A stretch of DNA of 12,745 nucleotides. Source: an uncultured Clostridia bacterium. Lineage in GTDB: Bacteria > Bacillota > Clostridia > UMGS1810. Position numbers and translations under genes: made by a program. Shown here in pieces: positions 1 to 7,853 of this stretch (position 1 is the first letter of the stretch; the number at the start of each line of letters is the position of its first letter). The stretch lies in assembly GCA_937959315.1 (NCBI GenBank), contig CALGRC010000099.1:1-12745 (forward strand), written 5' to 3'. The notes beneath the pieces were generated by a model. It did not search any database. It was given only the letters and a program-made list of their open reading frames with translations, and had not been told where the DNA came from.

Positions 1-4
1 GTGT

Positions 5-112
5 CGCAACTTCATTCTACCAGAGATCTGCAAACCATGTCTATTTTTCTTTTTGCGAAACTTATTCTACCTTATCTCGGCGTTTTCCTACATTTTTACT
101 TTGGCATTGACA
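5..112 (-). mobile_element. Possible insertion-sequence terminus (IS21-like)
   Basis: Read on the minus strand from position 112, the sequence begins TGTCAATGCCAAAG and then carries two related direct repeats with a shared core GGTAGAATnAAGTT (plus-strand copies at about 5-21 and 56-71, 50 bp apart). A TG-starting end followed by internal multiple repeats is the usual layout of IS21-family ends. No transposase is visible; the body would lie off the left edge. All three plus-strand frames are open across this stretch, so the 3' end of an unknown plus-strand gene (frame 1 stops at 121-123) is an alternative. The family assignment is from memory and weak. Confidence 0.28.
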
Positions 113-127
113 ATTCCCAATAGACAC

Positions 128-164
128 AAAAGCGCATGGATTCGGATGGAATCCATGCGCTTTT
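128..164 (+). terminator. Hairpin terminator
   Basis: A perfect 16-bp stem (128-143 with 149-164) closes a 5-nt loop. The arms begin with an A-run and end in TTTT, so it could terminate transcription in both directions. It starts 4 nt after the frame-1 stop at 121-123, consistent with the end of a transcript entering from the left. Confidence 0.7.
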
Positions 165-176
165 CGACAGGCTGTC

Positions 177-204
177 GCCGTCTGAGAATAGTTTCTCAGG
201 CGGC
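177..204. other. Second stable hairpin
   Basis: A 12-bp stem with one G-T wobble (177-188 with 193-204) encloses the loop TAGT. It sits 13 bp after the first terminator. The following TTAAATTTT gives only a weak U-tract on the plus strand. It may be a backup terminator or an mRNA 3' structure. Confidence 0.5.
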
Positions 205-347
205 TTAAATTTTGCGTCGCTGTAGGTAAAGAAAAAACGAAACTTATTTTGAGAAATTCTTATATGCCTAAGCGGAATTGGTTAGAAACAATCAATATAT
301 AGATTGCAAATAATGTTGTTTTTTTGATGAAGCTTCTAACATAAGAT

Positions 348-388
348 GGAGTCACTTCGGAGTGCAACCTGTGGGAGGCTCCTTTTTT
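348..388 (+). terminator. Terminator-like structure in a gene-free stretch
   Basis: GGAGTC (348-353) can pair with GGCTCC (377-382, one wobble), with an internal ACT-TCGG-AGT mini-hairpin, and is followed by six T (383-388). Just upstream GTTAGAA (281-287) can pair with TTCTAAC (334-340), and CAATC with GATTG lies inside that. The whole of 281-388 could be a small structured RNA ending in a terminator. No known riboswitch family was recognised. The rest of 205-416 shows nothing else I can support. Confidence 0.33.
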
Positions 389-416
389 GTTGGAGAATAT
401 ATACAACGCAATATAG

Positions 417-1286
417 TTAGTTTTCATTTGTAAGCTCCTGTGCGGTTCCCTCCTGCCGGAATCCGGTAGGGTTTTGCCCATAATAGCGGGAGAACCTATC
501 CGAAAAATAGCCGCTATCGCCATATCCACATTGAAATGCCACCTCTACAATAGGAAGACGAGTCTTTTTCAGCAGCATGGCCGCTTTTTCCATCCGCAGT
601 TTTTCAATATACGCCCCAACCGACATTCCCGTATCTTTCATAAAAATACGGGAGAGGGTGCGTGTGCTGCAATGGCAGAATTTTGCGGCGGCGGACAGGT
701 TCACCTTGGCGGAATAGTTGCGGTGGAGGAAATTTAGGGCGGCGTGCATCAGTTTATCATGCTGGGAATCGTATTCCGGTGGTTTTTTCTTCATAGCCAA
801 AATCAGCATGGCGCAAAGCGGTGCAATAAGAGTGTCAATCAACTCCGTTCCGAGGGGCATGGCACTCAGATATTTTTCAAAATATCTCTGAGCCTTTTTG
901 CGGCTCACCATATACCGTTGTGCGAAGTGCTCCATTTTGTTTTTGTCGCCTCGATAGCCTCCCACGCTGATAAAACCGTACGGTTCATTCTCACAAATCG
1001 GAATCACATATTCTCCTGCACCTGCATAACAGCTGCCCCAAAAGCTGTGGCATCCGTTTTGACGCAAATGCTCCGTTACACGCTTCTGTCTGCAAATACA
1101 CTCTTCCCAGGCGCCCGGAATGGATTTCACGTAGGTGCAATAGGGATTGGAATGAATGTTCAGTTCTCCTAGTGCTGCCGTAATGCCAAAAAGGGAGGCA
1201 TAGCTGGCGTGTATGGTGATGTTCAGACCAAACTGCGCGTGCAGAAAATTTACATAGCGCCGAATTTCTTCTAGGTTCTTTTCCAT
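417..1286 (-). CDS. AraC-family regulator with PocR-type sensor domain
   Basis: The 289-aa cytoplasmic protein has two parts. Residues about 5-165 look like a PocR domain, a ligand-sensing PAS-like fold found in many clostridial regulators. It is rich in cysteine (C50, C63, C65, C79, C86, C98) and contains the family-like stretch SFWGSCYAGAGEYVIPI. Residues about 178-278 are a double helix-turn-helix AraC domain, with the recognisable second-helix region VAFQCGYGDSGYFSDRF and the ending YYGQNPTGFR. The ATG is preceded by an AAGGGG Shine-Dalgarno (plus 1297-1302). The gene diverges from the FAD oxidoreductase at 1555, with 268 bp between them, so control of that neighbour and of itself is the simplest reading. 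The ligand is unknown; the cysteines could hold a metal or act as a redox switch, but that is inference. Confidence 0.9.
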   Translation of the reverse strand: MEKNLEEIRRYVNFLHAQFGLNITIHASYASLFGITAALGELNIHSNPYCTYVKSIPGAWEECICRQKRVTEHLRQNGCHSFWGSCYAGAGEYVIPICENEPYGFISVGGYRGDKNKMEHFAQRYMVSRKKAQRYFEKYLSAMPLGTELIDTLIAPLCAMLILAMKKKPPEYDSQHDKLMHAALNFLHRNYSAKVNLSAAAKFCHCSTRTLSRIFMKDTGMSVGAYIEKLRMEKAAMLLKKTRLPIVEVAFQCGYGDSGYFSDRFSRYYGQNPTGFRQEGTAQELTNEN

Positions 1287-1352
1287 ATCAGCTGTCCCCT
1301 TTTTGTCTTATTTTCTATATATTTTGGCTGATTCTTTAATGCGGTTTCTTGT

Positions 1353-1381
1353 ATTATAGAGTATACTAAAAACAAAGTCAA
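1353..1381 (-). promoter_or_regulatory. Consensus sigma-A promoter for the AraC gene
   Basis: On the minus strand TTGACT (1381-1376) and a perfect TATAAT (1358-1353) are separated by exactly 17 bp. Transcription would start near 1346, giving a leader of about 60 nt before the ATG at 1286. The match to consensus suggests strong basal expression of the regulator unless it is repressed. Confidence 0.8.
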
Positions 1382-1391
1382 GTGAAAATCC

Positions 1392-1554
1392 TTGAACAGA
1401 TTAGAAAACTTTAACTAAATTAAGATGTCCCCCGCCGGGCGTGGCGGCAAGGTTCACTTGATTTTTTCGGTGGCGGTACAATCTGCCGCTGAAAATATCG
1501 AATGACGGTGCGAAGCACCTTATTGAATTCAGAAACCATAAAGGAGGGTAAGTA
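1392..1554 (+). promoter_or_regulatory. Structured leader before the FAD oxidoreductase gene
   Basis: A weak -35 TTGAAC (1392-1397) has only a poor -10 (TAAATT, 1416-1421), as expected for an activator-dependent promoter. Downstream, CCGCC (1432-1436) can pair with GGCGG (1443-1447), and a T6 run follows at 1462-1467. GGTGGCGG (1469-1476) could compete for the same CCGCC, or pair with GCCGC (1485-1489). A small hairpin GGTGC-GAA-GCACC lies at 1507-1519. The Shine-Dalgarno AAGGAGG (1541-1547) is 7 nt from the ATG. The alternating complementary blocks resemble an attenuator, but this is untested. Confidence 0.4.
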
Positions 1555-2835
1555 ATGTATTACACAGAACCACAACGACAGATTCCCATAAAGAAAACAG
1601 ATGTTGCAGTCATTGGTTCCGGTCCGTCTGGAATCGCAGCTGCGCTTACCGCAGCAAGGCTGGGCAGAAAGGTGATTATTGTTGAACAGTTGGGTACACT
1701 GGGCGGGATTTCCACCAGCGGCATGATGAGCCATTGGACTGGAACTTGCGACAGCCGTCTTTATCGGGAAATTCTGGAGGAGAGCTCCGCAAGGAATGAG
1801 AATAAGGAAATTACCGTGAATATTGATACGGAAAAGCTGAAATATCTGTATCTGTCCATGCTCAGCAAAGCAGGTGCAGAGATTATGCTCTATACTTTGG
1901 CGAGCGATGTAATCATGGAGGGTGACGCATTGAAAGGTGTCATTGTGGAAAACAAGTCGGGGCGTTATGCGATTCTTGCCGATACGGTTATTGACGCCAG
2001 CGGTGACGGAGACATCGCGGCCATGGCGGGGGTGCCTTATATCCTGGGCAGGGAAGCCGATTCCAAGATGCAGCCCGCTACATTGATGTTCAAGGTGGCA
2101 GGGGTAGACACCGACAAGGCAGTGTATCTTGACAGCTTTGAATCCATCTATCAAACGGAGCGGGGTGAGCTTCAAGCGCTGGCAAAAAAGCTGCTTCCTG
2201 CCCCCGCCGGGCATGTGCTGCTTTATCGAAGTCCTTTGCGGGGCGTCGTCACCTGTAATATGACCAATGCAGTGGACATCAACGGTACTAAGAATGAGGA
2301 TTTGGTTCGGGCAGAGCTCACTTGCCGCGGGCAGATTGATACCATTATTGATTTTTTGCGGGAATATGTACCCGGCTATGAGAACTGTTATCTGATTGGT
2401 ACGGCTTCTTTGATGGGGATTCGGGAGACACGGCACTTTGAGGGGCAGTATACCCTGACAGAGGATGATGTCCTTCAGGCGCGGGTATTTGAGGACTGGA
2501 TTGTAAAGGGTGCACACTTTAACTTTGACGTACACAATCTCGGCGGTGCGGGGCTGGATAAGACCGGTGTTCAGCAAAATTTCACTCAAGAGGAGGGCTA
2601 CACCATCCCGTTGGGCTGTTTTCTCCCCAAAGAGGTGAAAAATTTGATGCTGTGCGGCAGAAACATTTCCGGTACCCATATGGCACATTCCAACTACCGG
2701 GCGATGCCCATCTGTGTGGGTATGGGCGAGGGGTGCGGCGCAGTGGCGGCCTATGCCGGAAAATACCAAACCGCCTTGCAGAACGCGAACATCGCGGCAG
2801 TACAGCGGTATCTGACTGACGGCACGTTGTTTTAA
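1555..2835 (+). CDS. FAD-dependent oxidoreductase (FAD_oxidored family)
   Basis: The 426-aa protein has no signal peptide or membrane segment. Its N-terminal Rossmann motif is VAVIGSGPSGIAAA (G21-x-G23-x-x-G26), with E44 ending the second strand to hold the ribose of FAD. Family-typical blocks follow: LGGISTSGMM (49-58), VIDASGDGD around residue 140-150, and the C-terminal FAD contact MLCGRNISGTHMAHSNYRAMP with GMGEGCGAVAAYA. This is the PF12831-type family, often seen near carbohydrate genes in Clostridia and Bacteroidetes, with no settled substrate. No disulphide CxxC redox pair is evident. It is divergent from the AraC/PocR gene, which probably controls it, and is closed by a strong terminator, so it forms a single-gene unit. 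It could oxidise a sugar or aglycone released by the neighbouring secreted enzymes, but that is only inference from position. Confidence 0.88.
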   Translation: MYYTEPQRQIPIKKTDVAVIGSGPSGIAAALTAARLGRKVIIVEQLGTLGGISTSGMMSHWTGTCDSRLYREILEESSARNENKEITVNIDTEKLKYLYLSMLSKAGAEIMLYTLASDVIMEGDALKGVIVENKSGRYAILADTVIDASGDGDIAAMAGVPYILGREADSKMQPATLMFKVAGVDTDKAVYLDSFESIYQTERGELQALAKKLLPAPAGHVLLYRSPLRGVVTCNMTNAVDINGTKNEDLVRAELTCRGQIDTIIDFLREYVPGYENCYLIGTASLMGIRETRHFEGQYTLTEDDVLQARVFEDWIVKGAHFNFDVHNLGGAGLDKTGVQQNFTQEEGYTIPLGCFLPKEVKNLMLCGRNISGTHMAHSNYRAMPICVGMGEGCGAVAAYAGKYQTALQNANIAAVQRYLTDGTLF

Positions 2836-2872
2836 CTGAGTAGGTACTGTATATAAAACAACAGATGATAAG

Positions 2873-2914
2873 AATGCTCTGCATCAATATTTAATGAAGT
2901 TGCAGAGCATTTTT
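2873..2914 (+). terminator. Rho-independent terminator after the oxidoreductase
   Basis: An 11-bp perfect stem, AATGCTCTGCA (2873-2883) with TGCAGAGCATT (2901-2911), runs into a T5 tract (2910-2914). It lies 38 nt after the stop codon and separates this gene from the glycosidase block. Confidence 0.85.
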
Positions 2915-3080
2915 GTATAGATTGCCGCAGGAGCGCGTTAATTTTCTGTAGGCTTCGTTTTTGGTAAATGACTGTAATTTTGATAAAATGTACCACATAC
3001 CTTTGTGATTTGTACCCTGTGGGCGGTGTTAGTATATCACTTCAATTTATATACAAAACCCTTTTCCATTATATTTTATC

Positions 3081-3100
3081 TGTTGTATATATAATCAACA
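3081..3100. promoter_or_regulatory. TGTTG-N10-CAACA dyad
   Basis: The half-sites 3081-3085 and 3096-3100 are perfect inverted copies around an AT-rich centre that itself contains TATAAT (3090-3095). It lies about 25 bp upstream of the glycosidase promoter and resembles the TTGTT/AACAA dyads near 12436-12545. It may be a regulator site. Otherwise 2915-3122 holds no gene and nothing else I can support. Confidence 0.35.
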
Positions 3101-3122
3101 TTTATGTTTACTAATTTTCCGA

Positions 3123-3150
3123 TTGCATACGAAACAAAAAATGTTATAAT
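3123..3150 (+). promoter_or_regulatory. Probable promoter of the glycosidase block
   Basis: TTGCAT (3123-3128) and a perfect TATAAT (3145-3150) are 16 bp apart. Transcription would start near 3157, giving an mRNA leader of about 135 nt that contains the short leader ORF at 3227-3295. Confidence 0.6.
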
Positions 3151-3226
3151 TTATATATGGACATATAAAATGGTTTTAAAATTTAGTAACTATTTACAAA
3201 AGAGGGGAGGCGGAAAGGGGGGATAC

Positions 3227-3295
3227 ATGGATTGGCTTCTTTGGACAAGAGAAGGTACGGGAACAAAGCTAACAGGAATGGGAGGATTAAGATGA
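3227..3295 (+). CDS. Leader ORF of 22 codons, ATGA-overlapped with the glycosidase start
   Basis: ATG at 3227 follows a purine-rich AAAGGGGGG (3214-3222) and encodes MDWLLWTREGTGTKLTGMGG plus two residues before TGA at 3293-3295. The TGA overlaps the ATG of the large glycosidase (3292-3294) as ATGA, the classical arrangement for translational coupling. The product matches no family I know. The downstream gene also has its own Shine-Dalgarno (GGGAGGA, 3280-3286), so coupling would modulate translation rather than be essential. Two Trp codons and a Leu pair occur early, but there is no evident attenuation hairpin. It may be chance. Confidence 0.35.
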   Translation: MDWLLWTREGTGTKLTGMGGLR

Positions 3296-6200
3296 AAAGG
3301 TTTATTTCAATTCTAACGATATGCGCAATATGTGTGATGCAATGTGCGGCGTCTATGGGAGGTGTTGCTGCGGCGTCTTCTGAGTATGCAATGACAGTAA
3401 ATGAAGGCAGCACAATCAAAGCCATAACGGATTCTATGTATGGAATCAATGAAGATTGGGTAGTCGGCGGCAAAGACGATTATGTTGTTGATGCCGACGG
3501 GCGTGATTATTTACCGAATATGGCATTTAAATCTACCTTTGCCGACACACGGCTGCCGCTGATTCGGATTGGTGAAGCTGCCTCGCAGCGGGTATTTTGG
3601 AAGGACACCATAGGCGATTATGACAGCAGACCAGAGTACACATTGTGGTCGCAAACCGGGAAAATAGAGTTTGGCTTAGTGGAAATGATCAAATTTTATC
3701 AGGGAATTGACCCAGCTGTGGAATTTAGTATTTCGTTAAATATGAATGATACCACAGCAAATGCTGCTGATCTGGCTGAATTCTTAACCGGCGACAGTAC
3801 CACAGAGTGGGGGAGCAAAAGAATAGCATATGGCATAGCAAAACCGGTTCGGGTGAAAATGTATCAGTTGGGAAATGAAAATGATTATATCGGTAATGAG
3901 GGTATTGTGGATAAAATGGACGCGGCAGCCTATGTTGAAAAATCAAAAGAAATCATCACTGCTATTAAAGCCAAAGACGCGGACGCTGTGTTTGGAGCAA
4001 TAGGCGGAACCGCATTGTATGAGGCATTTTTGAATCGTTCTGAGTACGATGACACTTGGATAAAAGCGATTGTTGGTGGATTGCAGGATGATATTTCCTG
4101 TTTGACTTTTAACTGGTATTTTGTGCAGGGATCAACCTATAAGGTGGACTTGTTAAAGGACAAGATAAACACTACCATCCGGGAAGTTACCGGCAGCAAT
4201 GATATCAAGCTGTGTATGACGGAATTTGCTGAATCCATATACGAGATATCTACCGGCCAAACTGTGCCGCATAATTTGGCGGGGGTATTGACAACGGCGG
4301 ATTTTTATGTACGTAACGCACGGGATGTCAGCATGGATACAGCTATCTTCCATGCGATGAATTCATCAGACTGGATAACGGCGTGGCATAATAACGGGCA
4401 GTGGGGGCTTACCGGCATTGGAATGCTGCAGAATATGATGAAAAAATATGCAATCGGCAACGTTGTGGACAGTACGCTGACCGGATATTCTGCCGGTGTT
4501 GCTGCCGATGTGGTCGGCATGGCGGTAAAACCTGATGAAAATACAACCAATTTGATATTTGTAAATGCGGGCGATTCACAGGCAGAGGTTACGTTTGATT
4601 TGGGATCCGATTATCTGCTTGCTGAGGAGAGTGTTTTAAAAAGCACAAAAGATACTCCTGCAAAAACCGATATAACTATTAATGGGCAGACAGGAATCAA
4701 CACCTATTCTAATATCTATGCAAAGGGCGAAGACATCCGCTCGTACACACTGCCGGCATACTCGGTATGCGCCCTGCAGTTTACCAGGCAAACCAGCGGC
4801 GCAGAAACGATTTTTTCGGAGGATTTCGACCATGCGTCCGTAGATGATTATGCACTTATTCAGAATGGAACAGAGGAAGGCATAGGCGTATCTATTGCGA
4901 ACGGGGCGCTTGTATTGGATGGAATTGGGGATAACGGCTCCACCTTTGAGAATAACTACACATACATGCCCCTGTCCAATCAGGTTGGTCAGGCATTTAC
5001 AATAAAAATGGATGTCGCTGTCACTGCTGTTGACGGCGGTTCGTTTGGTTTGGTTTACGGCGCGTCGGGCAAAGAGAATTTGGATACAAGCGGAACAGGA
5101 AATGTTGTTTTATTTACAGAAGATGGAGTGAAAGAAAGTCAATATACAAACGGAACAGAAACGGAATGCCAGCAACTTGTAACAACGAATGCACCGGCAT
5201 TGCGTGAAAACGAAACATATGCCTTACAGCTTGCGGTGACTGGCACATCGGTGACAGTTTTGGCTGATAATAAAGTAATTTATACCAGAAATATAAGCAC
5301 GCCGATTGATATTGCAAATGTTGGGCTGTTGTTCAGCGACATCTGTGTTTCGGTTGATGCTATATCTGTCGCGTTTCCTGAAAAAACCGAAGCAGTAAAC
5401 AGAGAATTTGAATACGAGCAGAATTTTAATACTGTTAAAAACGGAACCTTGCCGGAGGGATTTTTGAGAACATCCGGGGCGGCAAAGGCATATGCGGAGA
5501 ATGGCGCATTATATATAGAAAACAATGAGTGGTATACCAATGAGGGAGTTTTGATTCCGTGCGTTGACAATGTTTTAAATGAGAACCTGGTAATAGAAGC
5601 AGATATTAAAATGGAGTCAGTAAATCAAGACGCAATTAACGGTAAGGCAATACCTATCGGCGGAATTTTCTTTGCAGCGGACGGCAAGCAGCAAGCGAGG
5701 GTTGGTTTACACGGACATAATACTGGTCTGCGAATCGAAGATAAGAACGGCCAAAAAGTATTGAAAGATATAAGCTATAATTCGACAGATACGCGCTTTA
5801 ACGAGGGCGGTACGGTGTCGGTAAAAATCGTTTGCAGCAGAGATACTACTCCGACGGTTTATGTCAACGGCGTTCCGTTTAGCTATGATAAAACGGCCAT
5901 TGACATTAATGATACCGGATATGTTGGGTTTTATGCCACAGCTTCTAAAATAAAGGTTGACAATCTGCGCATATCGGGGAAACAGCAGTTTATATACCCG
6001 GCGGAGGAGACGGTTAAAAAAGCGATTGACTTTGAATATGAAGAAAATTTTGACGGCATTGCAAATGGAGAGCTTCCGGTTGGCTGGAAGCTGATTGATG
6101 AGTCAACCATGAACGGTGGATCGTTGGATGATTCTTCGGTGGCAAAGGTGGAAAACGGCGCGCTGACGTTCGAATCGCGCGCGAGTTTAATTGATCCCGG

Positions 6201-7842
6201 CTACGGCTCGTATCTGCTGTTTGACTTTGACGATGTCATGCGCGAGGGGCTGACGATGGAATGTGACATAAAAAAGACAAAGGAATCTCCCGCCGATAAT
6301 AATAACACCTGTGCAGGCTTAATGTACGGCGTTGTAGAGGATGGAAAAGGCGGGATAGCCAATGCCAGTTATTTTGCACCCAAGACGACAGACGGCAGCG
6401 GTGACGGAAATATGCATGTAAGAGACTGGGAAACCGGCAAACCCATATACAATAGAGAAGGTCGATGGCTGAGGAACAGCGACATCCCGGGGGTGGGGCA
6501 GGGCTCGGACGGCAGAAAGCTGTGGGCGAACAACAAAACAATGACGATTCGCTTGCGGCTTGTATTTCGGAACGATACGAATATGCCGACGGCTTATATT
6601 GACGGAAGAAGAGTGTCCTTTGACCATACTGCGTACAGCACCGATCCAAACAGAATTAAATCCGGTAAAATCGGCTTATATGCGTTTAACTCCTATGTTT
6701 CCATTGACAATATCAAGGTTACGGGAAAACAGCTGCGGACAATCCCTAAACAGGAGCTTGTAAAAAAGACTGTTGACTTTAAATATGAAGAGAACTTTAA
6801 CGGTATTGCAAACGGAGACCTTCCTGCCGGCTGGAAGCTGATTGACGAGGCAAACCTGACGGGAGACTCCAACTTTACAAAAGAAAATTCCGCCGATATT
6901 AAGGTAAAGGACGGTGCGCTGAAGCTTCGGACGCGCGTGGATCCGGATACGTACCCGCACGGTGCATATCTGCTGTTTGATTATGACGGCGTCAAGCGGG
7001 AAGGGCTTACGATGGAATGTGATATAACAAAGGTGAACGATCCGGCCAAAAATGTCAATAACTCATTTGTAGGCTTAATGTACGGCGTTGTAGAGAATGA
7101 GGCAGCAGGCAAGCTATCCAATGCAAGCTATTATGCGCCCAAGACAAACGGTGGAAGTGCCTACGATGGATATATACATATAAGAGACTGGAAAAACCCC
7201 GGAGTTATATGCGGCGGCGGAAACGATTCAAACTTTTCCGGATGGATATGCGAAGGCTATCCCCCGAAGGATACAGGAAATGTACAAAAGAAGTTGTGGA
7301 CCGGCAACGCAACAAATACGATTCATTTGCGGCTTGTATTCAATGATGATACAAATCCGCCGGCGGTTTATGTCGGCGAAGACAGAGTATCCTTTAAGGA
7401 TGTTAAAAGCAACACCGATGCAAACAGAATTGTATCCGGAAAAATCGGATTATGTGTGTACAATGCTGATGTTTCCATAGACAACATCAAGGTTACGGGC
7501 AAGCAGGAAATTGAGGCTGTGCGTGAGGTTATTCGGGACTCGGTGAAGGTGCTGACTTCAAATTATGATACAGCCGCAAAGCAGATTTCTGTAAAGGTTC
7601 AGGTGACAAAGACCGATGCAGCCGCAAAAAATGTATGGATTGCGCTTTATAAAAAGCAGAATCATTCGCTGGTAAATGTAGGCGCTGCCGCTTCTGTGGG
7701 AGAAAGCCTGTCCATGTTTGAAACGGACTTAACGCTTAACGGAGTAGAAAATTACAGCAGCAGCGAGTATGAAGTCTCTATATTTGTATGGGACGCCGAT
7801 ACCATGTCACCGGCAGTATCCAGGCTGGATATTACGGTGTAA
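3292..7842 (+). CDS. Large secreted GH51-like glycoside hydrolase with four beta-sandwich modules
   Basis: The 1516-aa protein starts at ATG 3292, because this Met follows GGGAGGA by 5 nt and opens a clear signal peptide (MKRFISILTICAICVMQ, probable cleavage near residues 24-29). Residues about 30-390 form a clan-A barrel like GH51 alpha-L-arabinofuranosidases: MYGINEDW near the start, R92/G94 and WKDTIG (103-108), LGNEND with E196 as likely acid/base, and CMTEF with E311 as likely nucleophile, 115 residues later. A beta-sandwich ends near 500 (YTLPAYSVCALQF). Four laminin-G/concanavalin-like modules follow (about 504-698, 702-899, 904-1147, 1148-1405); the last three each end in a DN(I/L)(K/R)(V/I)(S/T)GKQ-type motif. 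An Ig-like module (about 1408-1516) closes the protein. There is no SLH, dockerin or LPXTG anchor. The modules probably bind glycan. The exact GH family and substrate are uncertain; typical GH51 enzymes lack such long tails. Confidence 0.85.
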   Translation: MKRFISILTICAICVMQCAASMGGVAAASSEYAMTVNEGSTIKAITDSMYGINEDWVVGGKDDYVVDADGRDYLPNMAFKSTFADTRLPLIRIGEAASQRVFWKDTIGDYDSRPEYTLWSQTGKIEFGLVEMIKFYQGIDPAVEFSISLNMNDTTANAADLAEFLTGDSTTEWGSKRIAYGIAKPVRVKMYQLGNENDYIGNEGIVDKMDAAAYVEKSKEIITAIKAKDADAVFGAIGGTALYEAFLNRSEYDDTWIKAIVGGLQDDISCLTFNWYFVQGSTYKVDLLKDKINTTIREVTGSNDIKLCMTEFAESIYEISTGQTVPHNLAGVLTTADFYVRNARDVSMDTAIFHAMNSSDWITAWHNNGQWGLTGIGMLQNMMKKYAIGNVVDSTLTGYSAGVAADVVGMAVKPDENTTNLIFVNAGDSQAEVTFDLGSDYLLAEESVLKSTKDTPAKTDITINGQTGINTYSNIYAKGEDIRSYTLPAYSVCALQFTRQTSGAETIFSEDFDHASVDDYALIQNGTEEGIGVSIANGALVLDGIGDNGSTFENNYTYMPLSNQVGQAFTIKMDVAVTAVDGGSFGLVYGASGKENLDTSGTGNVVLFTEDGVKESQYTNGTETECQQLVTTNAPALRENETYALQLAVTGTSVTVLADNKVIYTRNISTPIDIANVGLLFSDICVSVDAISVAFPEKTEAVNREFEYEQNFNTVKNGTLPEGFLRTSGAAKAYAENGALYIENNEWYTNEGVLIPCVDNVLNENLVIEADIKMESVNQDAINGKAIPIGGIFFAADGKQQARVGLHGHNTGLRIEDKNGQKVLKDISYNSTDTRFNEGGTVSVKIVCSRDTTPTVYVNGVPFSYDKTAIDINDTGYVGFYATASKIKVDNLRISGKQQFIYPAEETVKKAIDFEYEENFDGIANGELPVGWKLIDESTMNGGSLDDSSVAKVENGALTFESRASLIDPGYGSYLLFDFDDVMREGLTMECDIKKTKESPADNNNTCAGLMYGVVEDGKGGIANASYFAPKTTDGSGDGNMHVRDWETGKPIYNREGRWLRNSDIPGVGQGSDGRKLWANNKTMTIRLRLVFRNDTNMPTAYIDGRRVSFDHTAYSTDPNRIKSGKIGLYAFNSYVSIDNIKVTGKQLRTIPKQELVKKTVDFKYEENFNGIANGDLPAGWKLIDEANLTGDSNFTKENSADIKVKDGALKLRTRVDPDTYPHGAYLLFDYDGVKREGLTMECDITKVNDPAKNVNNSFVGLMYGVVENEAAGKLSNASYYAPKTNGGSAYDGYIHIRDWKNPGVICGGGNDSNFSGWICEGYPPKDTGNVQKKLWTGNATNTIHLRLVFNDDTNPPAVYVGEDRVSFKDVKSNTDANRIVSGKIGLCVYNADVSIDNIKVTGKQEIEAVREVIRDSVKVLTSNYDTAAKQISVKVQVTKTDAAAKNVWIALYKKQNHSLVNVGAAASVGESLSMFETDLTLNGVENYSSSEYEVSIFVWDADTMSPAVSRLDITV
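6004..7506 (+). repeat. Tandem duplication of a binding-module coding unit
   Basis: Two adjacent units (6004-6732 and 6751-7506) encode closely similar modules inside the first glycosidase. Both open with VKK..(V/I)DF.YEENF.GIANG and GWKLIDE, and share SYLLFD/AYLLFD, REGLTMECDI, GLMYGVVE, KIGL and (V/I)DNIKVTGKQ. Long stretches are near-identical in DNA as well. Copy two has small insertions, which points to an in-frame duplication followed by drift. The preceding module (about 5395-5987) shares the opening and closing motifs but is more distant. Confidence 0.85.
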
Positions 7843-7853
7843 GGCTTGCTGGG

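Noticed and set aside
474..1172. Plus-strand open frames across the AraC gene
   Set aside because: They have no convincing ribosome site and are shadows of a well-supported AraC/PocR protein.
1420..2769. 449-codon open frame antisense to the oxidoreductase
   Set aside because: Its translation is rich in His, Cys and Pro with no domain, as expected of a shadow frame, while the opposite strand encodes a clear FAD enzyme.
3104..3226. Longer form of the leader ORF starting at 3104
   Set aside because: That start lies upstream of the likely promoter -10 (3145-3150), so it would not be on the transcript.
3232..3291. Upstream TTG start for the large glycosidase
   Set aside because: It would add a charged 20-residue segment before the signal peptide; ATG at 3292 has a proper Shine-Dalgarno.
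5395..7506. CRISPR or short tandem repeat array
   Set aside because: The repetition is of protein modules of about 200-250 residues, not short repeats with spacers.
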